In this document: positions 1-7,399 of the stretch, piece by piece
How the letters are laid out: the number at the start of each line of letters is the position of its first letter
How positions within the stretch are numbered: position 1 is the stretch's first letter
Assembly (NCBI GenBank): GCA_030039165.1
Contig: JASHQM010000173.1
Coordinates: forward strand, 1-40,030
Direction of reading: 5' to 3'
Source: Candidatus Sulfotelmatobacter sp.
GTDB lineage: Bacteria; Acidobacteriota; Terriglobia; Terriglobales; Acidobacteriaceae
DNA: 40,030 nucleotides
Notes under the pieces: generated by a model
Database searches by the model: none
What the model was told of the DNA's origin: nothing
What the model saw: only the letters and a program-made list of their open reading frames with translations
Position numbers and translations under genes: made by a program

Positions 1-495
1 CGCCGCTTCTGGCTGGGCAATCTGCTGGCCGCGGCAGCATTGGTAGGGACGCTGATTCTCGCCTCTTACCAGCTCAGCCATTACACGAGTAGGATCGGAA
101 AAGGGCAGACAACCGGCGTGTTCGTTATGCTGTTCGTTGCTGTTGCATGCCGGCTATGGCTTATGCGGGGAACATGGCGCGCGGAGACCCAGTCGACTCG
201 CGCTTTCGTGGAACTTTGGCAGCGAAGAGTGCTCTCTCGAATCCGGGGACTGCAAATCGGCATTTCCATAGCAATTGGTTGGCTCGTATTTTGCGCGGCG
301 CTTGCGGCGGCCAATTGGTCGACCGTCAGACTCGAGCTCATGGGTCATCCCACGGTGTACCTCGCAATGATGTTGGTCTTTGTGCTCATGCTGCGAGTGA
401 TTTGGCTCGGGGCGATGTGGTTCCGCCGCCGCAAAGTTGCGGAACTGAATGAGGTAACTCGACTTCTGGAAGAAATGCAAACAATGAATGACTAG
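1..495 (+). CDS. Integral membrane protein, 5' end outside window
   Basis: The frame is open from the first base, so the gene begins upstream of the window; the TTG at 40 is probably internal. The visible 164 residues hold about four hydrophobic segments (one at the very start, one ending in a Trp-Leu-Met stretch, one around IGISIAIGWLVFCAALAA, and a last one ending near WLGAMWF), followed by a short charged tail with a likely helical end. Polar linkers rich in Arg suggest cytoplasmic loops. I recognise no family. The gene ends in TAG, and the next 400 bases carry no convincing gene. Membrane location is well supported; function is unknown. Confidence 0.6.
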   Translation, partial: RRFWLGNLLAAAALVGTLILASYQLSHYTSRIGKGQTTGVFVMLFVAVACRLWLMRGTWRAETQSTRAFVELWQRRVLSRIRGLQIGISIAIGWLVFCAALAAANWSTVRLELMGHPTVYLAMMLVFVLMLRVIWLGAMWFRRRKVAELNEVTRLLEEMQTMND

Positions 496-691
496 CCCGC
501 CGGGAAAGCTGGTGGGCGACGCTAGCTGCACCGAACTTGATGCTCGCTCTTTAGAACGACATAATTCAGGAGAGTCTTGGCAACCTGCATTTCCCAACAG
601 TGGTCTCTACCTGGACACCGGTAGAAGGATTGTAGAGACGTATGATGGATACGATCTAAGTTGTTATTTTCCGTACGGTGGTACGTTGATA

Positions 692-809
692 CGGAAGAGG
701 TCGATGGTTCGAATCCATTCGGGCCTACCATCATTTTCAATCAGTTAGCACGCTCCGCCAGATTCCGACTCAGTTTTCTACCCGTGATTTCCTACCTGTG
801 ATCGTTGTC
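692..809 (+). repeat. tRNA-3'-end-like repeat, copy 1
   Basis: Bases 700-730 read like the T-arm, acceptor strand and CCA end of a tRNA: a GATGG/CCATT stem closing a TTCGAAT loop, then CGGGCCT, A and CCA. No matching D-arm, anticodon arm or 5' acceptor strand could be found upstream, so this is a fragment and not a tRNA gene. The same sequence, extended about 80 bases past the CCA, recurs at 2353-2469 with scattered substitutions and one indel. Together they flank the peptidase gene at 905. The rest of the gene-free stretch 496-904 shows only a small hairpin around 671-694 and the ribosome binding site of the next gene. Confidence 0.6.
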
Positions 810-904
810 CCGGCGATCGGTTTTCTGGGCCGTGCTACCCTGTTCGGCTGCCATATACTCCTAGCTGCCTGTGCCAACCTGCAACTTGCATTGGAGGAAT
901 CTCG

Positions 905-2341
905 ATGCGAACCATCTCTAGGGTTTTGCTTTGCGACGCCGCCAGATGCGCTCTCATCTCGTTATTTCTCTTAGCTCTCGCCACCATTAGTGCTTTTTCG
1001 CAAGACGCGACCAAAGCCAAGCCAAAGCCACATGTTTCTTATGATGGACCGGCATTGGCGTTTGATTTTCCCGGCGTCAAGGTCGGTGTCGCCGAATACG
1101 AGGAAGGGCCTACTGGAACTACGGTGTTGTACTTCCCCACGCCAGTGGTAGCAGCGGTCGATGTGCGGGGCGGGGCGCCCGGGACAATCAACACCGACGG
1201 CTTGCGGCTGGCTTACGACGACCCGGTCGCGGGCGTCAATGCCATTGTGCTCTCGGGAGGCTCGGCCTACGGCCTGTCTGCTGCCACGGGAGTCGCCAAT
1301 GCGCTCAAAGACGTTATTACCGACGCGGGGAATTTTGACGACGTGGCTGGGGTTTCCGGGGCTATCATCTTCGATCTCGGTGACCGCCGCTTCAACACCA
1401 TTACTCCTGACGAGGAACTGGGACGAGCGGCACTAGCGAGTGCGCGTGCAGGCTGGTTCCCGCTAGGCGCACGCGGTGCCGGACGTTTCGCCATGCAAGG
1501 GTACTCCGGCATCACTCAGCACTCCGGCCAAGGAGCGGCGTTTCGGCAGTCCGGCGATACCAAGGTGCTGGTCGTCACCGTTAACAACGGCGGACTGGTC
1601 GTGGATCGCAAGGGCCAGGTCATGCGCTGTTCACACCCGGTGGATGGTCACTGCGGCTCTATCGCGGACGTAATCGCCGCACATCTGGCAACTGTGGGGA
1701 AGGCTAAACAAGCGCAGGCCGACTTCGGGCGCAAGCAAATAAACCCGCAAGGGCTCACTCGCAACACAACGCTCACGGTTGTCCTCACCAACAAGTCGCT
1801 GCCAATCTGGGCGCTGCAACGCCTCGGCGTGCAGGTACACAATTCCATGGCGCGCGGCGACCAGCCGATGGCCGAGGGCGACGACGGAGACACTTTGTTC
1901 ACAGTGACCACGGGGAAGGTCGCGGGTGCCGTCATCAACGATACGGACATGGATGATCTTGGGATGCTGGCATCGGAAACTGCTTGGGACGCCCTTCTGG
2001 CGAGTCTCCCGCAGGTGCCGCCGAAGACGCCGCGCACCAACATTGTTGTCTCTCCGAAGGAACTCGACAGCATAGTCGCCAGCTATGCTTTTTCCTCTGA
2101 CGCTATCGCGGTGGTGCGACGCAAGGGAACTGCGCTCGAAATCGAACTGACCGGGCATACTACATCAAGCAATTACCTTTCGGTGGGCAAACCTGCTCGG
2201 CTGACTCCAGTCGCCACGGACGAATTCGAAATTGCCGGGCCGCGAGAAGATCGCCTGCACATCGACCGTGACGCAACGGGAGCGATTTTAGGGATCACGA
2301 TCAACCCCGGGCCGTGGGCGGTGCAGGCAACGCGGAGGTAA
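905..2341 (+). CDS. Secreted P1 family (S58, DmpA/NylC-like) Ntn-hydrolase
   Basis: The 478-residue product starts at an ATG preceded by GGAGG at good spacing. Residues 1-33 form a signal peptide ending near SAFSQ, so the enzyme is exported. Residues about 45-370 match the P1/S58 fold: GVKVGVAEY, the glycine-rich LSGGSAYGL stretch near 120, and an Asn-Thr-Thr at 287-289 where family members cleave themselves to expose the nucleophile; Thr288 is the likely catalytic residue by analogy with NylC. A GDT motif near 325 follows. Residues about 375-478 form an extra beta-rich C-terminal domain that the core family lacks. Members act as aminopeptidases or amide/oligomer hydrolases; the substrate here cannot be read. 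The gene stands alone, bracketed by two copies of a tRNA-end-like repeat. Confidence 0.9.
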   Translation: MRTISRVLLCDAARCALISLFLLALATISAFSQDATKAKPKPHVSYDGPALAFDFPGVKVGVAEYEEGPTGTTVLYFPTPVVAAVDVRGGAPGTINTDGLRLAYDDPVAGVNAIVLSGGSAYGLSAATGVANALKDVITDAGNFDDVAGVSGAIIFDLGDRRFNTITPDEELGRAALASARAGWFPLGARGAGRFAMQGYSGITQHSGQGAAFRQSGDTKVLVVTVNNGGLVVDRKGQVMRCSHPVDGHCGSIADVIAAHLATVGKAKQAQADFGRKQINPQGLTRNTTLTVVLTNKSLPIWALQRLGVQVHNSMARGDQPMAEGDDGDTLFTVTTGKVAGAVINDTDMDDLGMLASETAWDALLASLPQVPPKTPRTNIVVSPKELDSIVASYAFSSDAIAVVRRKGTALEIELTGHTTSSNYLSVGKPARLTPVATDEFEIAGPREDRLHIDRDATGAILGITINPGPWAVQATRR

Positions 2342-2352
2342 TCCGAGTTCGC

Positions 2353-2469
2353 CGGAAGAGGTCGATGGTTCGAATTCATTCGGCCTACCATCGTTTTCAA
2401 TCGCTTAGAGCGTACGCTGAGGTTCTCACGCACTTTTCTGCCTGTGATTCCCTGCCTGTATTGCTTGCC
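2353..2469 (+). repeat. tRNA-3'-end-like repeat, copy 2
   Basis: This is the second copy of the element at 692-809, in the same orientation, starting 11 bases after the peptidase stop codon. It keeps the T-loop TTCGAAT and the CCTACCATC end but has lost one G of the acceptor strand and has CCATT changed to TCATT, so it is decayed. Alignment runs without further gaps to about 2469, just before the converging gene end at 2478. The pair looks like an attachment-site duplication or a tRNA-derived dispersed repeat. Confidence 0.6.
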
Positions 2470-2477
2470 GCGACACC

Positions 2478-3311
2478 TCACTCCAAACTGACCGCCCATC
2501 GAGGGTAATCTAGCGTCACGCGGTAGTGCCGCAGAAAATCGTAGCCCACAATGCCCTGCAACTTGCTGCCCAACTCTGCGTTGAGCTGCGTCAGGAAGTC
2601 CGAAGCCGCCGCCGCCAAATTTCGTTGCTGGGCGGCGCCTACCGCCAGTGAGCTTACTTGCACTCGCGACACTGTCCCATTTCCCCCGCCAGCCGTCAGC
2701 TGCGAGATTTTCTCCGTAGCCAGTCCGAACCCTGCCGCCAGTTCGAGCGAGATCACTGTGCTGGACGCACCTGTGTCCAGCGCAAAATCGTATGGCCCCT
2801 TCTCATTCACAAAGACCGGCACAACCACGAGTGGATCCTCAGCGTTTGCCCACCGGAAAGCGATTTCGTGCTGGTCCAGTGCCCGCTCCGTGCCGCCAAC
2901 GGGCCGCCTCAGCGTCAGCGCATTCGCGGCATAGTCCAGCGTCATGGCAAAGTGCCTCAGAAAGCTGTGCCCCAAGGCTCCATCCACTTGCGCGCCCATA
3001 GTCCGGCTAAGGAAACTCAAATCCGCAACGGAAACGGGAAGACTCTCGATCGTCTCCTGGCCCACGGTCAGGCAGGGCAACTGGCTCTGTACGAGAGTCA
3101 TTTTTCCTGCTGCTCCGCGGCCCCCCTGCTTTTCCCCTCGCGGCAGTGCCAAGGCATCAGCCAATTCATTGGAGACCACCGTCGATGTCGCCCCGCTATC
3201 CAGCAAAAACGAATACGGGCCTCGCCCATCAACAAATACTGGCAGCAAAATCAGCGCCTGCTTGCTGCCCGCAAGTCGAAATGTTACCCATGTTTCACTG
3301 CTTGTCTGCAT
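2478..3311 (-). CDS. Tandem retropepsin-like aspartyl protease protein
   Basis: The ATG at 3311 is preceded by GGAGAA at about 7 bases; a longer reading frame upstream is Arg-rich and overlaps the next gene, so it is not used. The 277-residue product consists of two similar halves. Each begins with GPY-x-F-x-LD followed by the catalytic-type triad (Asp38-Ser-Gly in half one, Asp179-Thr-Gly in half two), continues with GA-x-STV and ends with G-x-x-GxxFLRH and a TLDY strand. This is the gag-pol-type bacterial retropepsin fold. Classical retropepsins work as homodimers with one DTG each, so the tandem may fold as a single-chain pseudodimer (inference). No signal peptide is seen, suggesting a cytoplasmic location. 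It lies 94 bases downstream of the RHH gene on the same strand and is probably co-transcribed with it. Confidence 0.82.
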   Translation of the reverse strand: MQTSSETWVTFRLAGSKQALILLPVFVDGRGPYSFLLDSGATSTVVSNELADALALPRGEKQGGRGAAGKMTLVQSQLPCLTVGQETIESLPVSVADLSFLSRTMGAQVDGALGHSFLRHFAMTLDYAANALTLRRPVGGTERALDQHEIAFRWANAEDPLVVVPVFVNEKGPYDFALDTGASSTVISLELAAGFGLATEKISQLTAGGGNGTVSRVQVSSLAVGAAQQRNLAAAASDFLTQLNAELGSKLQGIVGYDFLRHYRVTLDYPRWAVSLE

Positions 3312-3347
3312 TCCCGTTCTCCTTCCGTTTTCTGTTTCTCCCTTTTT

Positions 3348-3364
3348 CCGCGCGCCGGGCGCGG
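3348..3364 (-). other. GC hairpin between RHH and retropepsin genes
   Basis: CCGCGC and GCGCGG form a six-base stem with a five-base loop in the 94-base gap between the RHH gene and the retropepsin gene. On the coding (minus) strand it is followed by purines rather than a T tract, so it is not a standard terminator. It might tune read-through or stabilise the downstream message. Confidence 0.3.
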
Positions 3365-3405
3365 CGTTTCCCCCTAAGTGTGACAAAATACCTGAGCGTC
3401 GGGAT

Positions 3406-3768
3406 CTAGCTCTTCTTCGTCGTCCCTTGCGACCTCTTCGCACTACTACGCAGACTTTCCAGCGCCGTTTCCCGCAGTTCCCGCCGCAGCTTCTGAATCT
3501 CCGTGCTCTTCCGCCCAATCTTGTCGAACAGTTCCTGCTGCGACTTGATCCCCGCTCCCACCAGAAACGCCGACGCCTCCGACCGGCTCCCAAACAGGCC
3601 CGCTTCCACCAGCAAATCGAGCTGCTCCACTGCTTCGTTCCCCAGCCGCACCATCACCACATTGCCGCGCGGCACCTTCCCGCCAATGAACGGCTGCAGC
3701 CACTGCTGCAGCTCCGGCACTGCCGAAAGCGGTAAAGCTCCTACGTATACCTTGGGCTTGCGCGTCAT
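3406..3768 (-). CDS. Ribbon-helix-helix DNA-binding protein
   Basis: The 120-residue product has an N-terminal stretch of about 35 residues of unknown role, then an RHH-like core at roughly 36-75: a short strand VVMVRL, helix EAVEQLDLLVEAG, the turn GSRSEA and a second helix ending GAGIKS. Residues 76-120 form a charged helix rich in Arg, Lys and Glu with a basic tail. RHH proteins bind operator DNA as dimers and often repress their own promoter. The start at 3768 was preferred over the ATG at 3789 because an 18-bp perfect palindrome and a -10-like box fall between them. It precedes the retropepsin gene in the same direction. It resembles CopG-type regulators, but no toxin partner is adjacent. 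Confidence 0.72.
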   Translation of the reverse strand: MTRKPKVYVGALPLSAVPELQQWLQPFIGGKVPRGNVVMVRLGNEAVEQLDLLVEAGLFGSRSEASAFLVGAGIKSQQELFDKIGRKSTEIQKLRRELRETALESLRSSAKRSQGTTKKS

Positions 3769-3808
3769 ATAATTACATGTAATTATCATACGTCGTAAGC
3801 GTTGTCAA
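3769..3808 (-). promoter_or_regulatory. Promoter with 18-bp palindromic operator for RHH gene
   Basis: Read on the minus strand there is TTGACA (3808-3803), a 17-base spacer and TAATTA (3785-3780), a good sigma-70-type promoter. The perfect palindrome ATAATTACATGTAATTAT (3769-3786) covers the -10 box and runs up to the ATG at 3768. The predicted transcription start is only about 5 bases before that ATG, so the message would be nearly leaderless, and no Shine-Dalgarno sequence is present. Binding of the RHH dimer here would block its own transcription (inference). Confidence 0.6.
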
Positions 3809-3885
3809 GCGGATCTTTATTCGGGCACCCAGGGTCTTGGCGGCGTCCCAAGCTGGATTTAGACTTCACTAAACACTTCGTCGCT

Positions 3886-4515
3886 ATGGGCATTTCGACG
3901 CGCGAACCACGGTGGCCCGCTTTCCTCGCCATGCTGTCAGCGGCTGGGGTTTTCTGGGCGCTGCCCGAGCCCCTTTCGCTGGGACCAGGCTGGCTGCTAC
4001 TGGCGGTGATCGCCGTGCTTATGATTCCCATCGGGATCACGCATAGCCGCGGCTACTTCAAGATCACGCGCATCTTGACCTTCGCCGCGCTCGCCATGAT
4101 CACCGTGGCGATGATCGCCGCGCTCATCTTCCTCATTCAGGGGATTCCCTCCCATCGTGAGATGCCCAGGGCGCTTTTACGCTCAGCTCTGGCATTGTGG
4201 ATCACCAATATCCTGGTTTTCGCCTTGTGGTACTGGAAGCTGGATGCTGGCGGTCCCTTGGGCCGCGACCATGCTCGCTGCAAAATCGCCAGCGCGTTTC
4301 TCTTCCCACAGCTTGCGAGCGATCGCGAGGCTTACAACGGCTGGTCGCCGCAGTTTCTCGATTACTTATTTGTCGCGTTCAACACCAGCACCGCCTTTTC
4401 GCCGACCGATACCGCCGTTCTCTCGCGATGGGCTAAGCTGGCAACGATGCTGCAATCGCTCATTTCGCTGTCGATTCTCGTCCTTCTCGCTGCCCGGGCT
4501 GTGAACATTCTCTAA
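3886..4515 (+). CDS. Multi-pass membrane protein, DUF1345/channel-like tail
   Basis: The product of 209 residues (from the ATG at 3886; a TTG at 3802 lies inside the divergent promoter and is less likely) has about six hydrophobic segments. The last third contains a loop FVAFNTSTAFSPTD followed by a membrane helix ending LLAARAVNIL, an arrangement like the pore loop plus inner helix of two-TM channels and of DUF1345-type proteins, but without the TVGYG filter. It is transcribed divergently from the RHH gene, so the 118-base gap may hold both promoters. The substrate is unknown and the channel idea is only an inference from layout. Confidence 0.6.
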   Translation: MGISTREPRWPAFLAMLSAAGVFWALPEPLSLGPGWLLLAVIAVLMIPIGITHSRGYFKITRILTFAALAMITVAMIAALIFLIQGIPSHREMPRALLRSALALWITNILVFALWYWKLDAGGPLGRDHARCKIASAFLFPQLASDREAYNGWSPQFLDYLFVAFNTSTAFSPTDTAVLSRWAKLATMLQSLISLSILVLLAARAVNIL

Positions 4516-4625
4516 GGGGCGGCAAGTCGCGCCGGAGGGTTTGTGCTGTCAGCAAAATCCAGCCCGGTTTGCATTTACTGTATAGTTCCTGAGAAAGAGG
4601 ATCGCCTCATTCGTGAAGAGGAAAT

Positions 4626-4982
4626 ATGCGGCTGCTGGTGAACTGGATTTTGAGCGCGCTAGCGGTGTGGATTGTCGCGCGTCTCGTGCCCGGGATTTCA
4701 GTCAGCGGGCCGATGGCGGCGCTGATTGCCGCGCTGGTGATCGGTTTCATTAACGCGACGATTGGGGCGCTGCTCAAGATCCTAACCTTCCCTTTGACAC
4801 TGTTGACTTTGGGAATCTTCTGGTTTGTCATCAACGCGCTGATGCTGGAACTGGCTTCGGCGCTTCTCAGCCCGGGATTTCAAGTGCGTGGATTCCGCGC
4901 CGCCTTCGTTGGCGCGATCGTGCTTAGTTTGGTCAATATGCTTCTCAAATGGCTGGTGCATCCTCCGCGAGAGCGCGGCTAG
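4626..4982 (+). CDS. Phage-holin-like 4-TM family protein (PF04020 type)
   Basis: The 118-residue protein starts at ATG 4626 after GAAGAGGAA. It holds four hydrophobic helices with the family pattern: an N-terminal MRLLVNWILSALAVW, a loop RLVPGISV, a Gly/Asn-containing helix GFINATIGALLKILTFPLT, LTLGIFWFVINALML, and a final helix before a short positively charged tail (HPPRERG). Members are widespread single-copy bacterial inner-membrane proteins named after a weak likeness to mycobacteriophage holins; a lytic role is not implied. There are no phage genes nearby. Confidence 0.85.
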   Translation: MRLLVNWILSALAVWIVARLVPGISVSGPMAALIAALVIGFINATIGALLKILTFPLTLLTLGIFWFVINALMLELASALLSPGFQVRGFRAAFVGAIVLSLVNMLLKWLVHPPRERG

Positions 4983-5006
4983 ATTGCAAACGCTTCCTTC
5001 TTTTTT

Positions 5007-5312
5007 CTACGGCTCAGGTGGCGGATGATTCCCGTCTGATGGATAACCGCTGGCAGTGTGCCCAGGCGGGCCTATGGTCCCAGGCATCGCACGGGGAGGA
5101 TTCTTGGGCATTTCAAATCTGTAGACGGAATGCTCCATCCTTGCAATCAGGATGGCAGACCGCTCGATCAGGATGTTGGTTTGGCGGAGAATCTTGTGGC
5201 TGTTTCGGATGGCAATGGCAGTCTTGCGTATGATCGACCTCAACCTGCGTTGCTCGGCAGATCGGTCGAAGGACGTACCACGGAAATCACGGCCGCTTCG
5301 ATACGGGTGCAT
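5007..5312 (-). CDS. Possible small helical protein
   Basis: A 101-codon frame whose central part (RRLRSIIRKTAIAIRNSHKI, then LRQTNILIERSAILIARMEH) shows hydrophobic residues at regular 3-4 spacing, as in an amphipathic or coiled-coil helix; the ends are Pro- and Gly-rich and less protein-like. It overlaps the 55-codon frame at 5287-5454 by 26 bases in another phase, so the two could be one gene split by a frameshift. There is no clear ribosome binding site and I recognise no family. The rest of the 4983-5668 stretch shows no other candidate. Confidence 0.25.
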   Translation of the reverse strand: MHPYRSGRDFRGTSFDRSAEQRRLRSIIRKTAIAIRNSHKILRQTNILIERSAILIARMEHSVYRFEMPKNPPRAMPGTIGPPGHTASGYPSDGNHPPPEP

Positions 5313-5454
5313 GAAGTTCTTTCCTCATGGTAGAGGCGTGTTCGCGCATCTTGCGCGAAGTTCGCTTCATTTGATGAGCGAGGAGGCGGCAAGCTCGCAG
5401 CTTGTTTAGCGCTTGGTCGAGGCTCACCACCGGCTTGGAGTGATTTCCGCCCAT
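5287..5454 (-). CDS. Possible 55-residue basic helical miniprotein
   Basis: The frame begins at ATG 5454 and ends at TGA 5287. The translation has a helical, Lys/Arg-rich body (SLDQALNKLRACRLLAHQMK, then RTSRKMREHASTMRKELHAP), more regular than expected by chance. It runs into the frame starting at 5312, suggesting either two coupled small genes or a frameshifted single gene. No Shine-Dalgarno sequence is evident. Confidence 0.25.
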   Translation of the reverse strand: MGGNHSKPVVSLDQALNKLRACRLLAHQMKRTSRKMREHASTMRKELHAPVSKRP

Positions 5455-5668
5455 GCGGACATTTTGGCCACTTCACGACCAGTTTGGCATCGGGTACTTA
5501 CAGTAGGCGTGGGACCACGGAGTGATCCGGTCGGAGGGGAAAAAACCAAAATTATTCAGAGGTGCTGGTTAGCGCTTCATGAATTTTTTCAGAGAATCTG
5601 ACCGACGATCCAGCTTCGAATCGTTATATAGCTTCTGCACATCAAAAACGATTTTAGCGGAGGGCATT

Positions 5669-6574
5669 ATGTCTATTCGACCAATCAAGAGGTTCATCAA
5701 GTCGAAGCCTACCATCGAAGGAGCGGGAGTTCATCTGCGCCGCGCCTTTGGCTTCGGCAACACCAAGGATACCGACCCTTTCCTGCTGCTGGACGACTTC
5801 CGCAACGACGTACCCGAGGATTATCTGGCGGGATTTCCCTGGCATCCCCACCGCGGGATTGAAACCATTACTTACGTTCTCGCCGGCACCGTCGAACACG
5901 GAGACAGCATGGGCAACCGTGGCGCTATCGCCGCAGGCGACGTGCAGTGGATGACGGCGGGCAGCGGGATTATTCATCAGGAGATGCCCAAGGGCGATAA
6001 GTCGGGACGCATGCATGGGTTTCAATTGTGGGCAAACCTGCCGGCGGCTCTGAAGATGACTGCGCCGCGTTATCAGGAAGTAAAGTCCCCGGACATTTCT
6101 GAGATAAAAGACGATGACGGGACGCATGTGCGGGTGGTGTGTGGAACCTTCTGGGGAAAGAAAGGACCCGTGGATGGCATTGCGGCCGATCCGATTTATC
6201 TGGATGTGTCGGTGGCCCCGGGAAAGCGGAAGTCTCTGCCCGTGGAAACAACGCGTCACGCGTTTGCCTATGTCTTTGGAGGAAGCGGGAAGTTCTGCAA
6301 TGCTTCGGGACCGCTGGCGGTGCCGACGGAGGCGGTGAAGTGGCTGGACACGACACCCCCAGTGGAAGCGGATAACCGCTCTCTGATTCTGTTCGATCGC
6401 GGCGATGAAGTTACGGTGCAAGCGGGAGAGGATGGCATTCGCTTCCTGCTGGTTTCTGGTAAGCCGCTCGAGGAGCCAGTTGCGTGGTACGGACCGATCG
6501 TGATGAACACGCAAGCGCAGTTGCGGGAAGCATTCGAGGAATTACAGGAAGGCAAATTCCTGAAGCAGAGCTAG
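5669..6574 (+). CDS. Pirin family protein
   Basis: The start at ATG 5669 has GGAGG just upstream; an in-frame start 30 codons earlier lacks one. The 301-residue product is a two-domain cupin. Metal ligands of pirins are present: His59 and His61 in FPWHPHRG, His103 and Glu105 in GIIHQE. The N-terminal pirin domain spans about 1-165 and the C-terminal pirin domain about 180-290. Pirins bind Fe(II) in the cytoplasm; some bacterial members show quercetinase-type dioxygenase activity and others modulate metabolic enzymes, so the exact role is open. It stands alone, with 166 bases of unremarkable sequence after it. Confidence 0.93.
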   Translation: MSIRPIKRFIKSKPTIEGAGVHLRRAFGFGNTKDTDPFLLLDDFRNDVPEDYLAGFPWHPHRGIETITYVLAGTVEHGDSMGNRGAIAAGDVQWMTAGSGIIHQEMPKGDKSGRMHGFQLWANLPAALKMTAPRYQEVKSPDISEIKDDDGTHVRVVCGTFWGKKGPVDGIAADPIYLDVSVAPGKRKSLPVETTRHAFAYVFGGSGKFCNASGPLAVPTEAVKWLDTTPPVEADNRSLILFDRGDEVTVQAGEDGIRFLLVSGKPLEEPVAWYGPIVMNTQAQLREAFEELQEGKFLKQS

Positions 6575-6740
6575 CGGGACCATTCAGAACAAGGGTTGCT
6601 GAATCGTCGGCACGCGTCACTTCTTTCGTACTTCGAACGGCGGTATGAGCGGGCGAAATTTGGCGTTCTCTCTCTGTCTTGGCGGAAAGGGTGAAGCACT
6701 CGCGCAGCCAGGATTTGCGTTAACAATAATTGCGCGTACC

Positions 6741-7115
6741 TTACCGCTCCGAAGACCATGCCTCCCACAGCGTGTCGAACGATGCTTGGCCTTCGAAAAC
6801 CACTGCCAGCCCGCTTCTAGTAAATAAATCCCTTACGCGCTGTTTGGGGTTGGCGATTTTCAAGCGGCATGCTGTCCTTCTAGCGTGCATGTAAATGCTC
6901 ACCAGGGCTCCGAGACCGGCGCTATCGATTAAGTCGACATTCGTCAGGTCTAAAATGATGTGCTTGTCGGTCACCATGAGGTTGCGCAGAGTTTCCTCGA
7001 GCAAGGCGGAGGTCGACGGGGTAACCCGACCTGTTGCCCTGACAGTCGTCTCGGACGATTGCTTTTCAGTCTCAAGCTTCAACGTGGTAGGCCGAGGAAC
7101 CGGGTTAGCAGTCAT
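6741..7115 (-). CDS. STAS-domain anti-sigma factor antagonist
   Basis: Start ATG 7115 follows AAGGAGG. The 124-residue protein is almost entirely one STAS domain (about 15-115). The key DSAGLG loop is at 64-69, with Ser65 as the expected phosphorylation site of SpoIIAA/RsbV-type antagonists. In partner-switching systems the dephosphorylated form binds a kinase anti-sigma factor and frees a sigma factor. No RsbW-like kinase is adjacent; the divergent neighbour is a PAS hybrid histidine kinase, so a signalling link is possible but not shown. Confidence 0.9.
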   Translation of the reverse strand: MTANPVPRPTTLKLETEKQSSETTVRATGRVTPSTSALLEETLRNLMVTDKHIILDLTNVDLIDSAGLGALVSIYMHARRTACRLKIANPKQRVRDLFTRSGLAVVFEGQASFDTLWEAWSSER

Positions 7116-7270
7116 AAGCCTCCTTGGGATCGGGTGGCTGATCCGCGTTCGTGCCCTGCGCAGCGGAAAAATCCACGGTTCGGCGAAAGCGCCAAGAATA
7201 TACCACAAAATCAGACCACGCCGTATGAAGGTACCCGTGTCCAGCGCCCGCCCGGCAGGATGACGAAACG

Positions 7271-7291
7271 CCCACCGAAAAGCGCGGTGGG
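7271..7291. other. Inverted repeat in divergent intergenic region
   Basis: CCCACCG and CGGTGGG form a perfect seven-base stem around a seven-base loop in the 284-base gap between the STAS gene (leftward) and the hybrid kinase gene (rightward). There is no T tract. It could be an operator or an RNA hairpin in the STAS leader. A weaker arm pair CTTGCC/GGCAAG lies at about 7322-7344. Confidence 0.3.
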
Positions 7292-7399
7292 TGTGGATGT
7301 CCCCGGAGGACCATGTCCAAACCCTTGCCGCGAGAGCCGAGGCAAGGATGAGCAGCAGCAATAGTTTAGAATTTTGTTGTCCGCCTGTGGGGGCGTTCT

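Noticed and set aside
660..730. Possible complete tRNA gene at the first repeat
   Set aside because: The T-arm and acceptor 3' strand are present, but no 5' acceptor strand, D-arm or pairing anticodon stem could be aligned.
488..748. 86-codon rightward frame and 72-codon leftward frame around the first repeat
   Set aside because: Both run through the tRNA-end-like repeat; the leftward NGFEPSTSS string is the reverse translation of a tRNA 3' end and not a protein.
3312..3593. N-terminal extension of the retropepsin protein
   Set aside because: It is Arg/Gly-rich, overlaps the RHH gene in another frame, and the ATG at 3311 has its own ribosome binding site.
4626..4982. Prophage signal from the holin-like gene
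   Set aside because: The family is a common chromosomal membrane protein family and no other phage genes are nearby.
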